From assembly GCA_000972765.1 (NCBI GenBank), contig CP011265.1, positions 2,725,001-2,789,000 of the forward strand: DNA of 64,000 bases, read 5' to 3'. Position numbers and translations under genes: made by a program. The stretch's first letter is position 1. Every line of letters begins with the position of its first letter. Under the pieces are notes generated by a model. The model made no database searches, had not been told where the DNA came from, and saw only the letters and a program-made list of their open reading frames with translations. The stretch comes from Verrucomicrobia bacterium IMCC26134 (GTDB lineage Bacteria > Verrucomicrobiota > Verrucomicrobiia > Opitutales > Opitutaceae). Positions 44,967 through 55,700 of this stretch are shown one piece after another.

Positions 44967-47933
44967 ATGAGCATTTTTGCCGCCTGCCAACCACGCATCG
45001 AAGTCCGCCAGGGCGAATTGAATGACGCGATTTTTGCGGCCGATTTTGGCGACCTCGTGGCCGGACGCGCTCCCGGCGTTTACGCCGACGCTGCGAAATT
45101 CTTTGGAAACACACACCCGGCCCAAAACTTGAAGGACGTTGCCAAGGTCGTCTTTGGTAGGCTCGCCAACACCAAGGAAACCGGTTTGACGCTCCGATTG
45201 AGCACTGGGTTTGGTGGCGGTAAAACGCACACGCTGATGACGCTGTGGCACCTTGGAAAAAACTCGGGCTCCCCGTCAGTTGGTTCTGATGTTTTGGCAT
45301 CAAGTGGCCGGCCGGCGAATGTCACCACGATTGCGGTAGATTGCGGCAAGGCCGGCGTGCCGGACTTCAACTCCTACTCCGATGCGTCGCCCAAAAGCCT
45401 TTGGGGTGAGCTTTTCTATCTTTTGGGTGAGGCAACCGCGCCAAACGGCGGCGGAGCCAAGGCACTCGCGACCCTGGGCGCGGCCGACCACCCCGAAGCA
45501 TCGCCCAACGCCAAGCAAATCGAGGCCGTTCTCCCAGCGGGGCCGATTCTCTTCCTGATCGACGAATTGGTAATCTACATGGCGAAACTGTCAGAACGTG
45601 GGCAGGGCAATCTGCTCGGCTTCCTCAATCTGCTTTCCGCCGTGGTCAGCAATCGCCCGCAAACTGTCTTGGTGGTCACCGATCCCGGCCAGCAGGCCGT
45701 TTACTCGCGGCAGTCGCAACGCATCGCCGCTGAGTTGGCTGCGTGCGCCAAAAACCTTGAGGAAATTTTCGGCCGCAAGATGACGAGCATCGATCCTATC
45801 GGTGACGAGTCGGCGAAGGTGATTGTGCGCCGCCTCTTCGGCTCCGTGGATCAGGCGGCGGCACAGTCCACCGCGCAAATCTACTCTGACCTTTACGTGC
45901 GTGTAGCCGCTGCCGATAGCCGCCTGCTGCCCACGGGAGGAGCCACTCCGCCGACCTCGCCCGGCTACAAAAAACTTATTGCCGATTGTTATCCGTTTCA
46001 CCCGCGCCTTCTCAAAACGGCCGAGGAGCGCCTCGGCGCGATGGACAGTTTCCAGAAGAGTCGCGGCGTCCTGCGGCTTTTCGCCCGCATCATCCGCGAT
46101 GTCTGGAATCAGAAAGCGGACTGCGACCTGATTTCCGCCGGTGAAGTGAACTGGTCGGACAAAGACATTAAGTCCGACTTGTTGGAACGCCTACAGCGCG
46201 ACCGTTTCACCTCCTCCATCAAGGCCGACATCGAAGGCCATGCCCTTGACATTGACGGTGGAAAACGGGGTGTCCACACGCGGGCGGCGTCGGCGTTGTT
46301 GCTCGAAAGCTTGGACACGGCCAACTCCTCCAGCGGTTTTGATGCGCCCGAGCTGACGCTGGCGATTCTCCGTCCCGATGAGGCCGGCCCTGAAGCTGGT
46401 GAGGCTCTGGATCGTCTGATTGGCGTGTGCTGGCACACCTACCCGCGTCCTGGCGGTAGCGGCGTGCAGTTCCGTTATGAGCCGAACATCACCCGTCAGA
46501 TCGACGAGATGCGGAACAAGATCGACACCGATGATGCGGCGAGCCGCGTGCGATCCGAGGTGCAGCAGTATTTCGGCGGATCCGTTTTCAAGCTCGCGGC
46601 GTGGCCGGCGCATGCCAGCCAAGTGCCGGAGTCGGCCGATCTTCAACTTGCCCTGTGCGCTAGCGAAAAGACCGCAACTGTGGTGGTGAGCTATAGCGAT
46701 GACCGCGATCCATCCGCGCCGATCCCGCGCGGTTTCAAGAACGCCCTTTTGGCTATCGCGCCCTCGGCGGTTAAATGGGCGGCGGCGGTCGAGAAGGCCC
46801 AGCGCCTGCTCGCGGCGGAAGCGATCAAGAAGGAGCACGGAACCGGTAGTGCGGGGAAACAGGTTTTGGAGCAAATCGAGCGCATCGAACCCGACCTGCG
46901 GAAACAGTTTTTCCTGCATAGCTATCGCGCTTTCGACCAAGTGGTGCTCGCCGGTCGCGGCACGCTGCAACTTGAGGAGCAATTCATGGTGCCGGAAGCT
47001 CAGGTGATGCAACGGCCCAATGGCCAAGCAGGTCTGCGCCGCTTCCTAGAAGAAAAGAAGCTGCTGCACAAATCGACCGATGCCATCGACGCCGATTTGT
47101 TTGTGACCAAAGTTCTGCCCGGCGCGACGCCTATGCCCGGCCAGCCTGATGCCTTCACGGCCAAGGCCGTCCATGAGCGCATCCTCAGTGCCCCCGGCCT
47201 GCGATTGATTCCGGACGCAGATGTGGTGCGCTCCACGATTTTGAAAGCCGTCGAGGTCGGAAAGGTGGTCGTGCGCTTTTCCGATGATCGTGCCTTTGAC
47301 GATAAAGGCAGTGTCGAGGGTGTGCCCGGTCACCGCCGCCGCTCGGCCAATAAACTTTCGTCCACCTTTGCCCTGGATGATGCCGTGTTGGTCGCGCTCT
47401 CCGGCTCCGCCTCGGCGGTTGCCTGGGTAGCAGAGGACAAACCTGACACCAAAGGAGGCGGCGGCACGCCTCCTCCGGGTGGTGGTGGCGGTCTGCCTCC
47501 GCCTCCGCCCCCGCCGCCCAGTCAAGTGACGGGCACCAGTTGGACGGCGATTCTTAACTACGCCAAAGTGCGTCCGCTGCTCACGCTTGAGCTGCGTGCT
47601 CCTACGCCGGCAGTCGCGGCCACGCTTGCCACGCTTGCCCAGCCCCTCGGCGCCGATTCCCTCACGGTGACCGTAACTATCAACGGTGACGCAAAGGATG
47701 GTGGCTCGGTTAATTTCTCCGCCGAACGCCTGAAACTGAATCATCCGACAAAGCCGCTCCAGATGGCGCAGACGCTTTTCAACTCGCTCTCCGACGGGTG
47801 CCATTACGAGGCCACGGTCACGCTTGAGTTCAAGGGCGGTCGCGCTGGTCTGCACGCGTCGTTGGAAAACCTCCAGCAGAGCGCGTCGGCTGATGTGAAA
47901 CCGACCGGTGTCTTCGACAAACCCACTGCCTAA
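44967..47933 (+). CDS. DUF499-family AAA-like ATPase of anti-phage DUF499/DUF1156 system
   Basis: 988 aa. Walker A GFGGGKTHTL (K86) and Walker B ILFLIDELVIYM (D199, E200) define a P-loop ATPase; SLWGELFYLLGEA and FGRKMTSIDPIGDES are typical of DUF499 proteins. A proline/glycine linker (about 830-852) connects to a C-terminal beta-rich domain (~855-980). DUF499 genes are known to travel with DUF1156 methylases and helicases in defence islands; both partners are downstream here. Inferred role: ATP-driven sensor or loader of the system. First gene of a plus-strand operon. Confidence 0.88.
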   Translation: MSIFAACQPRIEVRQGELNDAIFAADFGDLVAGRAPGVYADAAKFFGNTHPAQNLKDVAKVVFGRLANTKETGLTLRLSTGFGGGKTHTLMTLWHLGKNSGSPSVGSDVLASSGRPANVTTIAVDCGKAGVPDFNSYSDASPKSLWGELFYLLGEATAPNGGGAKALATLGAADHPEASPNAKQIEAVLPAGPILFLIDELVIYMAKLSERGQGNLLGFLNLLSAVVSNRPQTVLVVTDPGQQAVYSRQSQRIAAELAACAKNLEEIFGRKMTSIDPIGDESAKVIVRRLFGSVDQAAAQSTAQIYSDLYVRVAAADSRLLPTGGATPPTSPGYKKLIADCYPFHPRLLKTAEERLGAMDSFQKSRGVLRLFARIIRDVWNQKADCDLISAGEVNWSDKDIKSDLLERLQRDRFTSSIKADIEGHALDIDGGKRGVHTRAASALLLESLDTANSSSGFDAPELTLAILRPDEAGPEAGEALDRLIGVCWHTYPRPGGSGVQFRYEPNITRQIDEMRNKIDTDDAASRVRSEVQQYFGGSVFKLAAWPAHASQVPESADLQLALCASEKTATVVVSYSDDRDPSAPIPRGFKNALLAIAPSAVKWAAAVEKAQRLLAAEAIKKEHGTGSAGKQVLEQIERIEPDLRKQFFLHSYRAFDQVVLAGRGTLQLEEQFMVPEAQVMQRPNGQAGLRRFLEEKKLLHKSTDAIDADLFVTKVLPGATPMPGQPDAFTAKAVHERILSAPGLRLIPDADVVRSTILKAVEVGKVVVRFSDDRAFDDKGSVEGVPGHRRRSANKLSSTFALDDAVLVALSGSASAVAWVAEDKPDTKGGGGTPPPGGGGGLPPPPPPPPSQVTGTSWTAILNYAKVRPLLTLELRAPTPAVAATLATLAQPLGADSLTVTVTINGDAKDGGSVNFSAERLKLNHPTKPLQMAQTLFNSLSDGCHYEATVTLEFKGGRAGLHASLENLQQSASADVKPTGVFDKPTA

Positions 47934-47944
47934 GTCGATTCCCC

Positions 47945-48400
47945 ATGAAGATTCGCCAAGCCTCTTTTGCCCTGCGGGTGGTGCGCCGTCGCGCGGGCGA
48001 TGCGGCTATTCTCTATCGGCGCTCGCTCGACGAGCAACTGAACGAACGCCTGACACGCGTTACATCCATCTCTCCCTTGGCTTTCGCATCGGCTGCCGCG
48101 TTGATCCGGCAGGCAGTGCGCGAAGGCTCGCGAGAAGCGGGCGGTAAACCGTCATCCAAAACTCGCGGCACCTTGGAGCCCGGCCCTTTCTATCCACTCG
48201 ATCCGGATTGGGGTGCTCGTGTGGCGTGTTTCGCCATGATCGCTTCGGGACTACGCAACGCCGACCGGTTGCATCGCTCGGCCGGCCACCTACAGAGTTC
48301 CGATCCCGGCGAGGCCGCGTGGTGGTTTGGCCTGATGCGGAATGGCCGCCTCGTGCGCACTCGTCGGGCGCTGCGCATTTTGTTGGAGGCCGTTAAGTAA
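47945..48400 (+). CDS. Small hypothetical protein in defence operon (151 aa)
   Basis: A basic protein (KIRQASFALRVVRRRAGDAA at the start, TRRALRILLEAVK at the end) with a PDWGARVACFAMIASGLRNA centre. No catalytic motif is evident and I do not recognise the family. It is 11 nt after the DUF499 gene and 9 nt before the CD-NTase gene, so it belongs to the operon and is probably an accessory of the ATPase. Confidence 0.7.
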   Translation: MKIRQASFALRVVRRRAGDAAILYRRSLDEQLNERLTRVTSISPLAFASAAALIRQAVREGSREAGGKPSSKTRGTLEPGPFYPLDPDWGARVACFAMIASGLRNADRLHRSAGHLQSSDPGEAAWWFGLMRNGRLVRTRRALRILLEAVK

Positions 48401-48409
48401 GCCCGCGCC

Positions 48410-49273
48410 ATGCCGACGACCATCCTGCAAGGCTTCGCCAAGTTTAGCTCCAATCTGGAAATCACGGGGTTGCAGGCTCAGACGGTATCCACGCGGCAAC
48501 AGAACGTGCGAGATACGGTGGCGGCGGGATTTACGGTGCTCGATTCGTTTCTTACCGGCTCCTACAAGCGGAGCACCATGATCGCGCCGTTGAGTCAGGC
48601 GGATGTGGATTTGTTCGTTGTGTTGGATTCCAGCTACTTCACCAAATTTACACAAAAGGATCTATTGGAAGAAGTGCGCACAGCCTTGCGGAAGGAATAT
48701 CCGACTACCCCGCGTTTCTCGAAGAACGGGCAAGCTGTCACGATCACGTTTTCGGATTTTCAGGTGGATGTCGTTCCGGCGTTTTACCGGCAAGGCGGCG
48801 GTTACCTAATCCCCAATGCCAACAGTAATCAGTGGATTTCCACTGATCCGACTAAGCATGAGGCAATTTGGACAGAGCAAAACAAATGGCACCAAGGCGA
48901 CCTCGTGCCGTTTATCAAAATGATCAAATGCTGGAACCGCGAGCATAGCGGCTTCCTGCGGTCGTTTCATTTGGAAACGGTGGTTTTGGAGACGCTGCGT
49001 AATGTGACGATGAACGATTGGCCGTCGGCGGTGCGCTACTTTTTCGACAAGGCGCGCACCACGGCATGGAGCCCGATCAACGACCCCGCAGGCTACAGCG
49101 GCGATCTAACCGGCTATCTGTTCTACACGGATAAGGTCGAGGTCCAGAAGCGTGCCCAAGCGGCTTATGATCGAGCCTTGCAGGCCGAAGGTTACATCAA
49201 GGACTGTTACATTGCAGACGCTTACGGCCGTTATCGGATCATCTTTGGCGACTACTTCCCCGCTTATGGCTGA
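48410..49273 (+). CDS. CBASS-like CD-NTase (oligonucleotide cyclase)
   Basis: 287 aa. The nucleotidyltransferase signature GSYKRSTMIAPLSQADVDLF gives G50-S51 and D65-x-D67; the third acidic residue is D120 (FQVDVVPAF). A helical OAS1_C-like half follows (FIKMIKCWNREHSGFLRSFH). Such enzymes sense infection and make cyclic oligonucleotides. The next gene, overlapping by 8 nt, is a two-TM SLATT protein, the expected membrane effector, so the two form a minimal type I CBASS. No ubiquitin-like, HORMA or TRIP13 genes are present. Confidence 0.88.
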   Translation: MPTTILQGFAKFSSNLEITGLQAQTVSTRQQNVRDTVAAGFTVLDSFLTGSYKRSTMIAPLSQADVDLFVVLDSSYFTKFTQKDLLEEVRTALRKEYPTTPRFSKNGQAVTITFSDFQVDVVPAFYRQGGGYLIPNANSNQWISTDPTKHEAIWTEQNKWHQGDLVPFIKMIKCWNREHSGFLRSFHLETVVLETLRNVTMNDWPSAVRYFFDKARTTAWSPINDPAGYSGDLTGYLFYTDKVEVQKRAQAAYDRALQAEGYIKDCYIADAYGRYRIIFGDYFPAYG

Positions 49274-49781
49274 AGACTCTGAAATTCTTGCCGCAATCCG
49301 GGCAGAGGCCTCGCGCATCGAAGAAGATGCCACCTACTCGTCGTGTGGGCACTTCGAGGCGTCCAAACCGTGGGCGCATCTAAACCTTTGGATTGGGATT
49401 CCCGTGACCATCGCCGCCGCCATTGGTGGCGTGGCGGCGCTCAAAGAATTACCCACCGTTGCCTCATTGATCGCGTTTGCAGTAGCGGCGGGAACGGGCC
49501 TGATGACCTTTCTCGCACCGCGCGAGCGTCACAGCCTCCATGCGGATTGCGGGAATGCCTACTCGGCTCTGCGGAACGAGGTGCGGATGTTTCGTAATAT
49601 CGAATGCCGAGCGGGTGCCTCGATTCCCGACCTTTATGCTCGGCTACAGGACTTTTCCAAACGTCGAAATGATTTGAACGCATCGTCGCCAATCATCCCG
49701 GAGCGAGCCTTCAATAAGGCGCGCGCTGGACTTGAGGAAGGTCAGAAAACCCACCGGGTAGATCAGAATACAAAATCTTAA
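49266..49781 (+). CDS. SLATT-domain membrane effector
   Basis: 171 aa from the ATG at 49266, overlapping the CD-NTase stop by 8 nt; the longer open frame upstream is a shadow of that gene. Two TM helices (LNLWIGIPVTIAAAIGGVAA and VASLIAFAVAAGTGLMTFLA) followed by a cytoplasmic helical tail (CGNAYSALRNEVRMFRNIEC) match SLATT proteins, proposed pore-forming effectors gated by nucleotide signals. It would kill or arrest the cell once the CD-NTase product binds. Confidence 0.85.
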   Translation: MAEDSEILAAIRAEASRIEEDATYSSCGHFEASKPWAHLNLWIGIPVTIAAAIGGVAALKELPTVASLIAFAVAAGTGLMTFLAPRERHSLHADCGNAYSALRNEVRMFRNIECRAGASIPDLYARLQDFSKRRNDLNASSPIIPERAFNKARAGLEEGQKTHRVDQNTKS

Positions 49782-49785
49782 AAAC

Positions 49786-52734
49786 ATGCCTGTCACACGC
49801 CCCCGCCTCCTGATTGAAGACTGGCTACCCGCTGCCGCCATTGGTGTTGAGTGTATGCGTGAGCGCGGTAGTTCAAGTGCTCTTACACCCAATACATATC
49901 TGCATGTTTGGTGGGCGCGACGCCCCTTGGTCGCGAGTCGTGCTGCTGTGTTAGGTTCCTTGCTGCCTGCGGACTTCTCCCGCGAGCGTTTTGAGCGCCT
50001 ACTTGGTTTTGGTCGGCCTGGTTCTGAGTTGGTAAAAATACGCGCGGCTATGGATCGCGGAATGCAGATAGAGGGAGGATTCAATGCGGATCGCTCATTT
50101 AAACGTGGATTGCGCGAGGATGATCTCACCGCTGCCTACGCTGCGGCCAAAACACTATTTGGTGATCAAATTGCGGTTATTGATCCGATGTCGGGCGGAG
50201 GTTCGATTCCCCTAGAGTCGGCTCGGCTCGGATTTAAAACCTTCGCAAACGAACTAAACCCGGTCGCCTGCACGGTGCTAGAGGCGACAGTGGATTATTC
50301 ACTGAGATTCGGCCCCGAGCTTGGGACGAAGGCTAGGGCATGGGGTGCTGAGTTGGTCAAACGGATTGAAAAGCGCCTCACTCCTTTCTTCCCGAAAAAA
50401 AGTTACAGCTCCGTTCACGCATATGTTTATGTCAGAACTGTTCCCTGCCCTGATACGCAGTATGCCACCCCGCTTGTGTCTGACTGGCATCTGTTAAAAC
50501 CCAAAGGCAGTGATCGCCGTATCGTTGCGGAGCCTATCGTGGATATGAAGGCGGGGACTTGGTCAGTTCGCATACGTGAACTGGGTTCAGGGGCGGGTAA
50601 ACTAAAAGAGGCTCCAACTCCAACATGCGGCGGCGGTGATGGTGTTTCAATTTTCACCGGAGTTAAGATACCCAGCGATTATATCAAAGCTCAGGCGCAG
50701 AATGGGAAAATGGGGCACGTCCTTTACGCCATCGGCGTCAAAACCCCTAGTGGACTAGAGTTTCAACAGCCGACAGCAGAAGACATCAAAGCCCTAGCAG
50801 CTGCTGAGGCTGAACTGAAATGCGTTAGATCAGAATGGGAAGCCAAAGGCATCATACCTACGGAAAAATTCCCTGACGTTTCCAGCGATAGTCGGCCCAT
50901 TATTTACGGAATGCCAAGATGGGCTGATATGTTTAATCCCAGGCAACTCCTTTCCATTGGAGTTATTGTCGAGGAGCATAAAAAACTGCGCGCTGAAATG
51001 GTGGCGAAAGAGGGCACAGAGTGGGGGGAAGCAGCAGCAATGCTTCTGTCGCTGGTAATCGACAAGTTTATCAATCACGACTGTAGCCAAACTCGTTTTG
51101 AAAACACCCGCGCTGTCATCAAAGGGAAGATGGATCGGCACGATTACGCATTTAAAACCACCTATGCTGAAATGGCGCCATGTGGATCGGGCGGCGGTTT
51201 TGCATGGGCGATTGATAATTGCTTAGAAGGATTTGAAGGCATCGCAAAATTACCGAAAGCAGCCAACGCTAAAGCTGCGGAACTTACCCAGGGCTCAGCC
51301 ACGAATCTTGCCCATTTGGAAGATGGGTCCATTTCAGCCGTGGTTGTCGATCCGCCGTATGCGGACAATGTCCAATACTCAGAACTAGCGGACTTCTTTT
51401 ATGTATGGTTAAAACGGACCCAGGGACATCGTCGGCCCGAGTGGTTTTCCACATATTTGTGCGACCATGACGAGGAGGCGGTCGTCAACGCACAAAGGCA
51501 TCAAGAGGACACTAAAACCCTTAAATCAGCAAAAGATAGAGCGCATGTTTTCTATCAGAGTCTGATGGCAAAGGCATTTCGTGAGGCTCATCGCGTTTTA
51601 AACACGGATGGTGCTCTCACCGTTATGTTCACGCATAAAAAGCAGGAAGCATGGGAAGCCTTATTCTCGTCGCTGATCTCTGCTGGTTTTACTATTACAG
51701 CCACGTGGCCAATTAAAACCGAAAGCGAACACTCTCTCCACCAAGCCAAGAAAAACGCCGCTCAAAGCACGGTGATTCTCGTGGCGCGGAAACGGCCCGC
51801 CGGAGCGGGCACCGGTTATTACAACGATGAGTTGCGCGCGGAAATCCGCCAGAAAGCGCGAGCGACGGCGGAGCGCCTGAAAACCGAGGGACTGAACGCG
51901 GTTGACCAACTCGTGGGCTCCTTCGGCCCTGCGATGGAGGTGTATTCACGTTATGACGTGGTCAAGACGGACACCGGCGAACTGATCGCCGTGTCGGCGG
52001 CGATTGATGAAGCGAGCGAAGCGGTGAGCCAATGGCGTATCGAACAGCTTGCCGAGCGCGGCCTTGATGGCGTGGAGCCCGAGGGTAAGTTCGCGCTGCT
52101 GTGCTGGGATGTTCTGGGCGCGGCGGAGTTTCGCTACAACGAGGCCAGCCTCCTCGGCAAAGCTGTGGGTATGGAAGTGGACACCCTCATCGTCGCCGGT
52201 CTGGTGACGAAGAGCGGCGACAAGATCAAGGTGGTGCCGGTAAAAGAGCGCCGCCGTGAACGTGCCTTGGAGCAGGAAGAGGCGGATTTGTTAGGAGTCT
52301 CTCTCACGGGCAAGAAGCGGAAAAAGTCCGACACCTTAAAGGTGCATCCGAATGATCCGAGCTTCCGCACGGCGCTGGATGGATGCCATGCGCTCGCGCT
52401 GCGCTATCTCGAAGCGGGTGGCGGCGCGGGCGGTATCGGCAACGCCCGTGAATTATCCCGGCGGCAAAACTGGCAAAAGGGCAGCACGGTGGCGCGGCTG
52501 CTCGAAGCGCTCGTGCATGCCGCCCCCGAGGCGGTGCGGCATGACGACGGCAAGAAGACCAGCGCGGCGGCGCTCTTCCCGGAGTTCAGTGCCTGGCATT
52601 CACTCCTCCAACCGCTCTTCGGGGTGGAGACACCGGACTGGACGCCGCGCGTGGAGCCGCAGTTTGAACTGGCGCTGGCCGGAGGCGAGCAGGCCGAACT
52701 TGAGGAAGCCGAGGAAGAGGAAACCGAATATTAA
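49786..52734 (+). CDS. DUF1156-containing DNA methyltransferase
   Basis: 982 aa. The N-terminal DUF1156 segment RPRLLIEDWLPAAAIGVECM and YLHVWWARRPLVASRAAVLG is diagnostic. The methylase core has SAM motif I IDPMSGGGSIPLESAR (D133 on) and catalytic DPPY (residues 522-525, VVDPPYADNVQYSELADFFY), implying an amino-methyl (N6-adenine or N4-cytosine) enzyme. The ~200 C-terminal residues are Glu-rich. It probably marks host DNA for the system. It starts 5 nt after the SLATT gene and ends 6 nt before the helicase gene. Confidence 0.92.
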   Translation: MPVTRPRLLIEDWLPAAAIGVECMRERGSSSALTPNTYLHVWWARRPLVASRAAVLGSLLPADFSRERFERLLGFGRPGSELVKIRAAMDRGMQIEGGFNADRSFKRGLREDDLTAAYAAAKTLFGDQIAVIDPMSGGGSIPLESARLGFKTFANELNPVACTVLEATVDYSLRFGPELGTKARAWGAELVKRIEKRLTPFFPKKSYSSVHAYVYVRTVPCPDTQYATPLVSDWHLLKPKGSDRRIVAEPIVDMKAGTWSVRIRELGSGAGKLKEAPTPTCGGGDGVSIFTGVKIPSDYIKAQAQNGKMGHVLYAIGVKTPSGLEFQQPTAEDIKALAAAEAELKCVRSEWEAKGIIPTEKFPDVSSDSRPIIYGMPRWADMFNPRQLLSIGVIVEEHKKLRAEMVAKEGTEWGEAAAMLLSLVIDKFINHDCSQTRFENTRAVIKGKMDRHDYAFKTTYAEMAPCGSGGGFAWAIDNCLEGFEGIAKLPKAANAKAAELTQGSATNLAHLEDGSISAVVVDPPYADNVQYSELADFFYVWLKRTQGHRRPEWFSTYLCDHDEEAVVNAQRHQEDTKTLKSAKDRAHVFYQSLMAKAFREAHRVLNTDGALTVMFTHKKQEAWEALFSSLISAGFTITATWPIKTESEHSLHQAKKNAAQSTVILVARKRPAGAGTGYYNDELRAEIRQKARATAERLKTEGLNAVDQLVGSFGPAMEVYSRYDVVKTDTGELIAVSAAIDEASEAVSQWRIEQLAERGLDGVEPEGKFALLCWDVLGAAEFRYNEASLLGKAVGMEVDTLIVAGLVTKSGDKIKVVPVKERRRERALEQEEADLLGVSLTGKKRKKSDTLKVHPNDPSFRTALDGCHALALRYLEAGGGAGGIGNARELSRRQNWQKGSTVARLLEALVHAAPEAVRHDDGKKTSAAALFPEFSAWHSLLQPLFGVETPDWTPRVEPQFELALAGGEQAELEEAEEEETEY

Positions 52735-52740
52735 TCCCGT

Positions 52741-55700
52741 ATGGCCGGCCCATTGAATCGACTGCGAGATCGTAGCTGGCGGCGCTTCCTCCAGGCGCAC
52801 GACGGCGCTCTCGTGGACGAACTCTACAACCCGGCGCTGGGCGTAGCGGTGCGTTATGATCGGTGCTGCGCTTATTTCTCCAGCTCGGTGCTGGCGGTGG
52901 CGGCGCGAGGGTTTGGAGCACTGGTGCAGCACTATCTGGAAGCACCTCCGGCGTGCCCGCCGCCACCGGTGCGCCTGCTCGTGAACGAGGAAATGAGCCG
53001 CGACGATGTGCGTGCGCTCACGGAGGCACGGGATGTGGCTGTGTTGGAGCATCTGCTCCTCACGCGGTTGCGGACGCCACAGGAAGCTATCGAGCGCGAC
53101 CGGCTGGGTCTGCTCGGCTACTTGGTGAAACGCGGCTGGATCGAGGTGCGCGTCGGAGTGTTGCGCACGGGCAACGGCATCCTGCATTCAAAGTTTGGCG
53201 TGGTGCGTGATGCGGCGGGAGACGCCCTGATGTTTCGTGGCAGCGCCAACGAGTCGGCGAGCGGGCTTCAGCACAACGTCGAACACGTCGAGGTAACTAC
53301 CTCGTGGGAAGATGCGGCCGGGTATGAGCATTTCACCGGCCTGTTCGAGAAGATGTGGGATAACCAGCATCCCGCCATCGAGACCTTTGCGCTGCCGGAT
53401 GCCGTCGCGCTGAAATTGATTTCGTTCGCGCCGGACGAGCTGCCGGAGGGTGGGAGCTACGATGACGAGAAGGACAAGGTGGCGGAGCCCGCGCCCCCGC
53501 AGGCGGTGCAGCGTGCGGTCGATCCCATCGCGCGACGAAAAACGGCAATGCTGTGGCGCTACCTCGTGGAATCGCCCTATCTTCCGAACGGCCACACGGT
53601 ATGTGATGCAACGGCACTGGTGGACATGTGGCCGCATCAGCGGCGCGTCGTGGAGGAAACGTCGAGCGCATGGCCGGATGGCCGCTTGTTGTGCGACGAG
53701 GTCGGCATGGGCAAAACGATTGAGGCCATTCTCGTGCTCCGGCGGTTGCTGGCTGGCCGGGGAGTGCGCCGCGTGTTGATTCTCCTGCCGGCGGGCCTGC
53801 TTCGCCAATGGCAGTCGGAACTGCGCGAAAAGGGCGGCCTGATTGTGCCGCGCCTGCAAGGGACGTCGTCGCTTTTCTGGCCGGATGGTCGCGAGGTGGC
53901 CGTGGATGGCCTCGCCGCCGCCGTGCGCCAACCGTTGCTCATCGTAAGCCGCGAGATGGCACGCATGGAATCCAACCTCGGCATTCTCTTGGCGGCGGAG
54001 CCGTGGGACTTGGTTTTGCTGGATGAATCGCACGCGGCCCGGCGCAAGGAAGCCAAGGAGTCGGCATTCAATCAGGCCAACTTGCTATTGGATTTGTTGC
54101 GGCAACTCCAACTGCGGCAACGGGCGAGAAGCATCATGCTACTCAGCGCGACGCCGATGCAGACGCAGGCTTGGGAGCCTTGGGATTTGCTGGGCGTCCT
54201 GGGCGAAGGAGGGCCGTGGATCGCGGAGTTCAAGGCGGTGCAGCATTACTACGCGGCGATTGCGTCACTCGAAACGGGCAAATGGGAACCCGAGATTGCG
54301 CTGGCGGCGGCGGATGTGCTGCTGGCAGACGGGCGAGTGAAGGTGTTGCCCAACGGGCAAGCGCTGCCTCGGGATCGGCAAGCGCTGGCGACCAAGCTCC
54401 AGTTCGCACCCAAATCAGAACGGCCTGCTCTAGTCGCCTGGCTGCGAAAGGCGTCCCCCATCGCCCGACGCATTCACCGAAACACCCGCGACACTCTCCG
54501 CGAATACCACCGAATCGGAATCTTGGACAAAGCGCCCGCATATCGTCGGGTCGAAGACCTCACCTACGAGTATTGCACGCCGGGAGAACGGGAGATCTAC
54601 AAGGAGCTCAAAAACTACATCGAGCGGCGTTTTCAGGAACTGGAAGGGGAGCGGCCCGGAAAGGGCTTCGTGATGACGATCTATCAGCGGCGCATGGCCA
54701 GCGCGCCGTATGCGATCACGCAAAGCCTCACGCGTCGCCTAGAAGGATTGGAGCGGGTGATGAAACGCTTCGCCATCGACAGCCGATCTGCGGAAGACCT
54801 GCCGGAAGGAGTGACCGGCGACGATGTCGGCGATGCCGACGACATGGGCGAGATTTCGGCCGCCTTCCCCACCGATCCGGAACAAGCGGCGCGGGAGCAC
54901 GCCGACGTGCAAAAGCTGCTTAAGGCGCTTACCGGCCTGCATGGGCAAGACACGAAGCGGGATCGTTTCTTCTCGGTGCTTCAATCGGTGATGCAGGACG
55001 GGCGCGCTGTCCTCGTTTTCACGGAATACTCCGACACGATGAAGTATCTGCGGGATTTCCTTGTTGATCGCTACCAGGCCACGCTCGGGACGTATAGCGG
55101 CGAAGGAGGGCGGCTTTTTGAGGACGGGCGTTGGATCAACGTGACGAAGGACGTCATCACGAAACGCCTGCGAGACCGTAAACTTCGGGTGCTGCTCTGC
55201 ACGGATGCGGCGAGCGAAGGTCTAAATCTCCAAGCTGCGGGCGCGGTTATTAACTATGATCTGCCGTGGAACCCCAGCAAGGTAGAGCAACGCATCGGAC
55301 GCGTAGATCGTATCGGCCAAGCGCTCACGGAAATCCGGGTGATTAACTTCTTCTTGGAGGATAGCGTGGATCAGCGCGTTTATGAGGTGCTGCGGACGCG
55401 CTGCAAAATGTTCGAGGGCTTCATTGGCAGGATGCAACCGGTGTTGGCTAAAGCGCAAAAGATGCTCCGAGGCCAAGAGCCGGCCGATACCCGCATTCTA
55501 GAGGAGTTGGCGCAAAACCAAGATGCGGACATTCTGGCGCGGGAGACGTTCGCCCAGGATGCCGAGATGCCACCGGAGACATTGTCGCCGCTCGCGACGC
55601 GCGATTCTGTGCGGTGTGCGCTCTACCGACTGGCGGAGGGCACCCATGCCACGGTCAGCGCGGACTCAAACCGTGTCGGAGTGTCGGGGCTGGGCGACGC

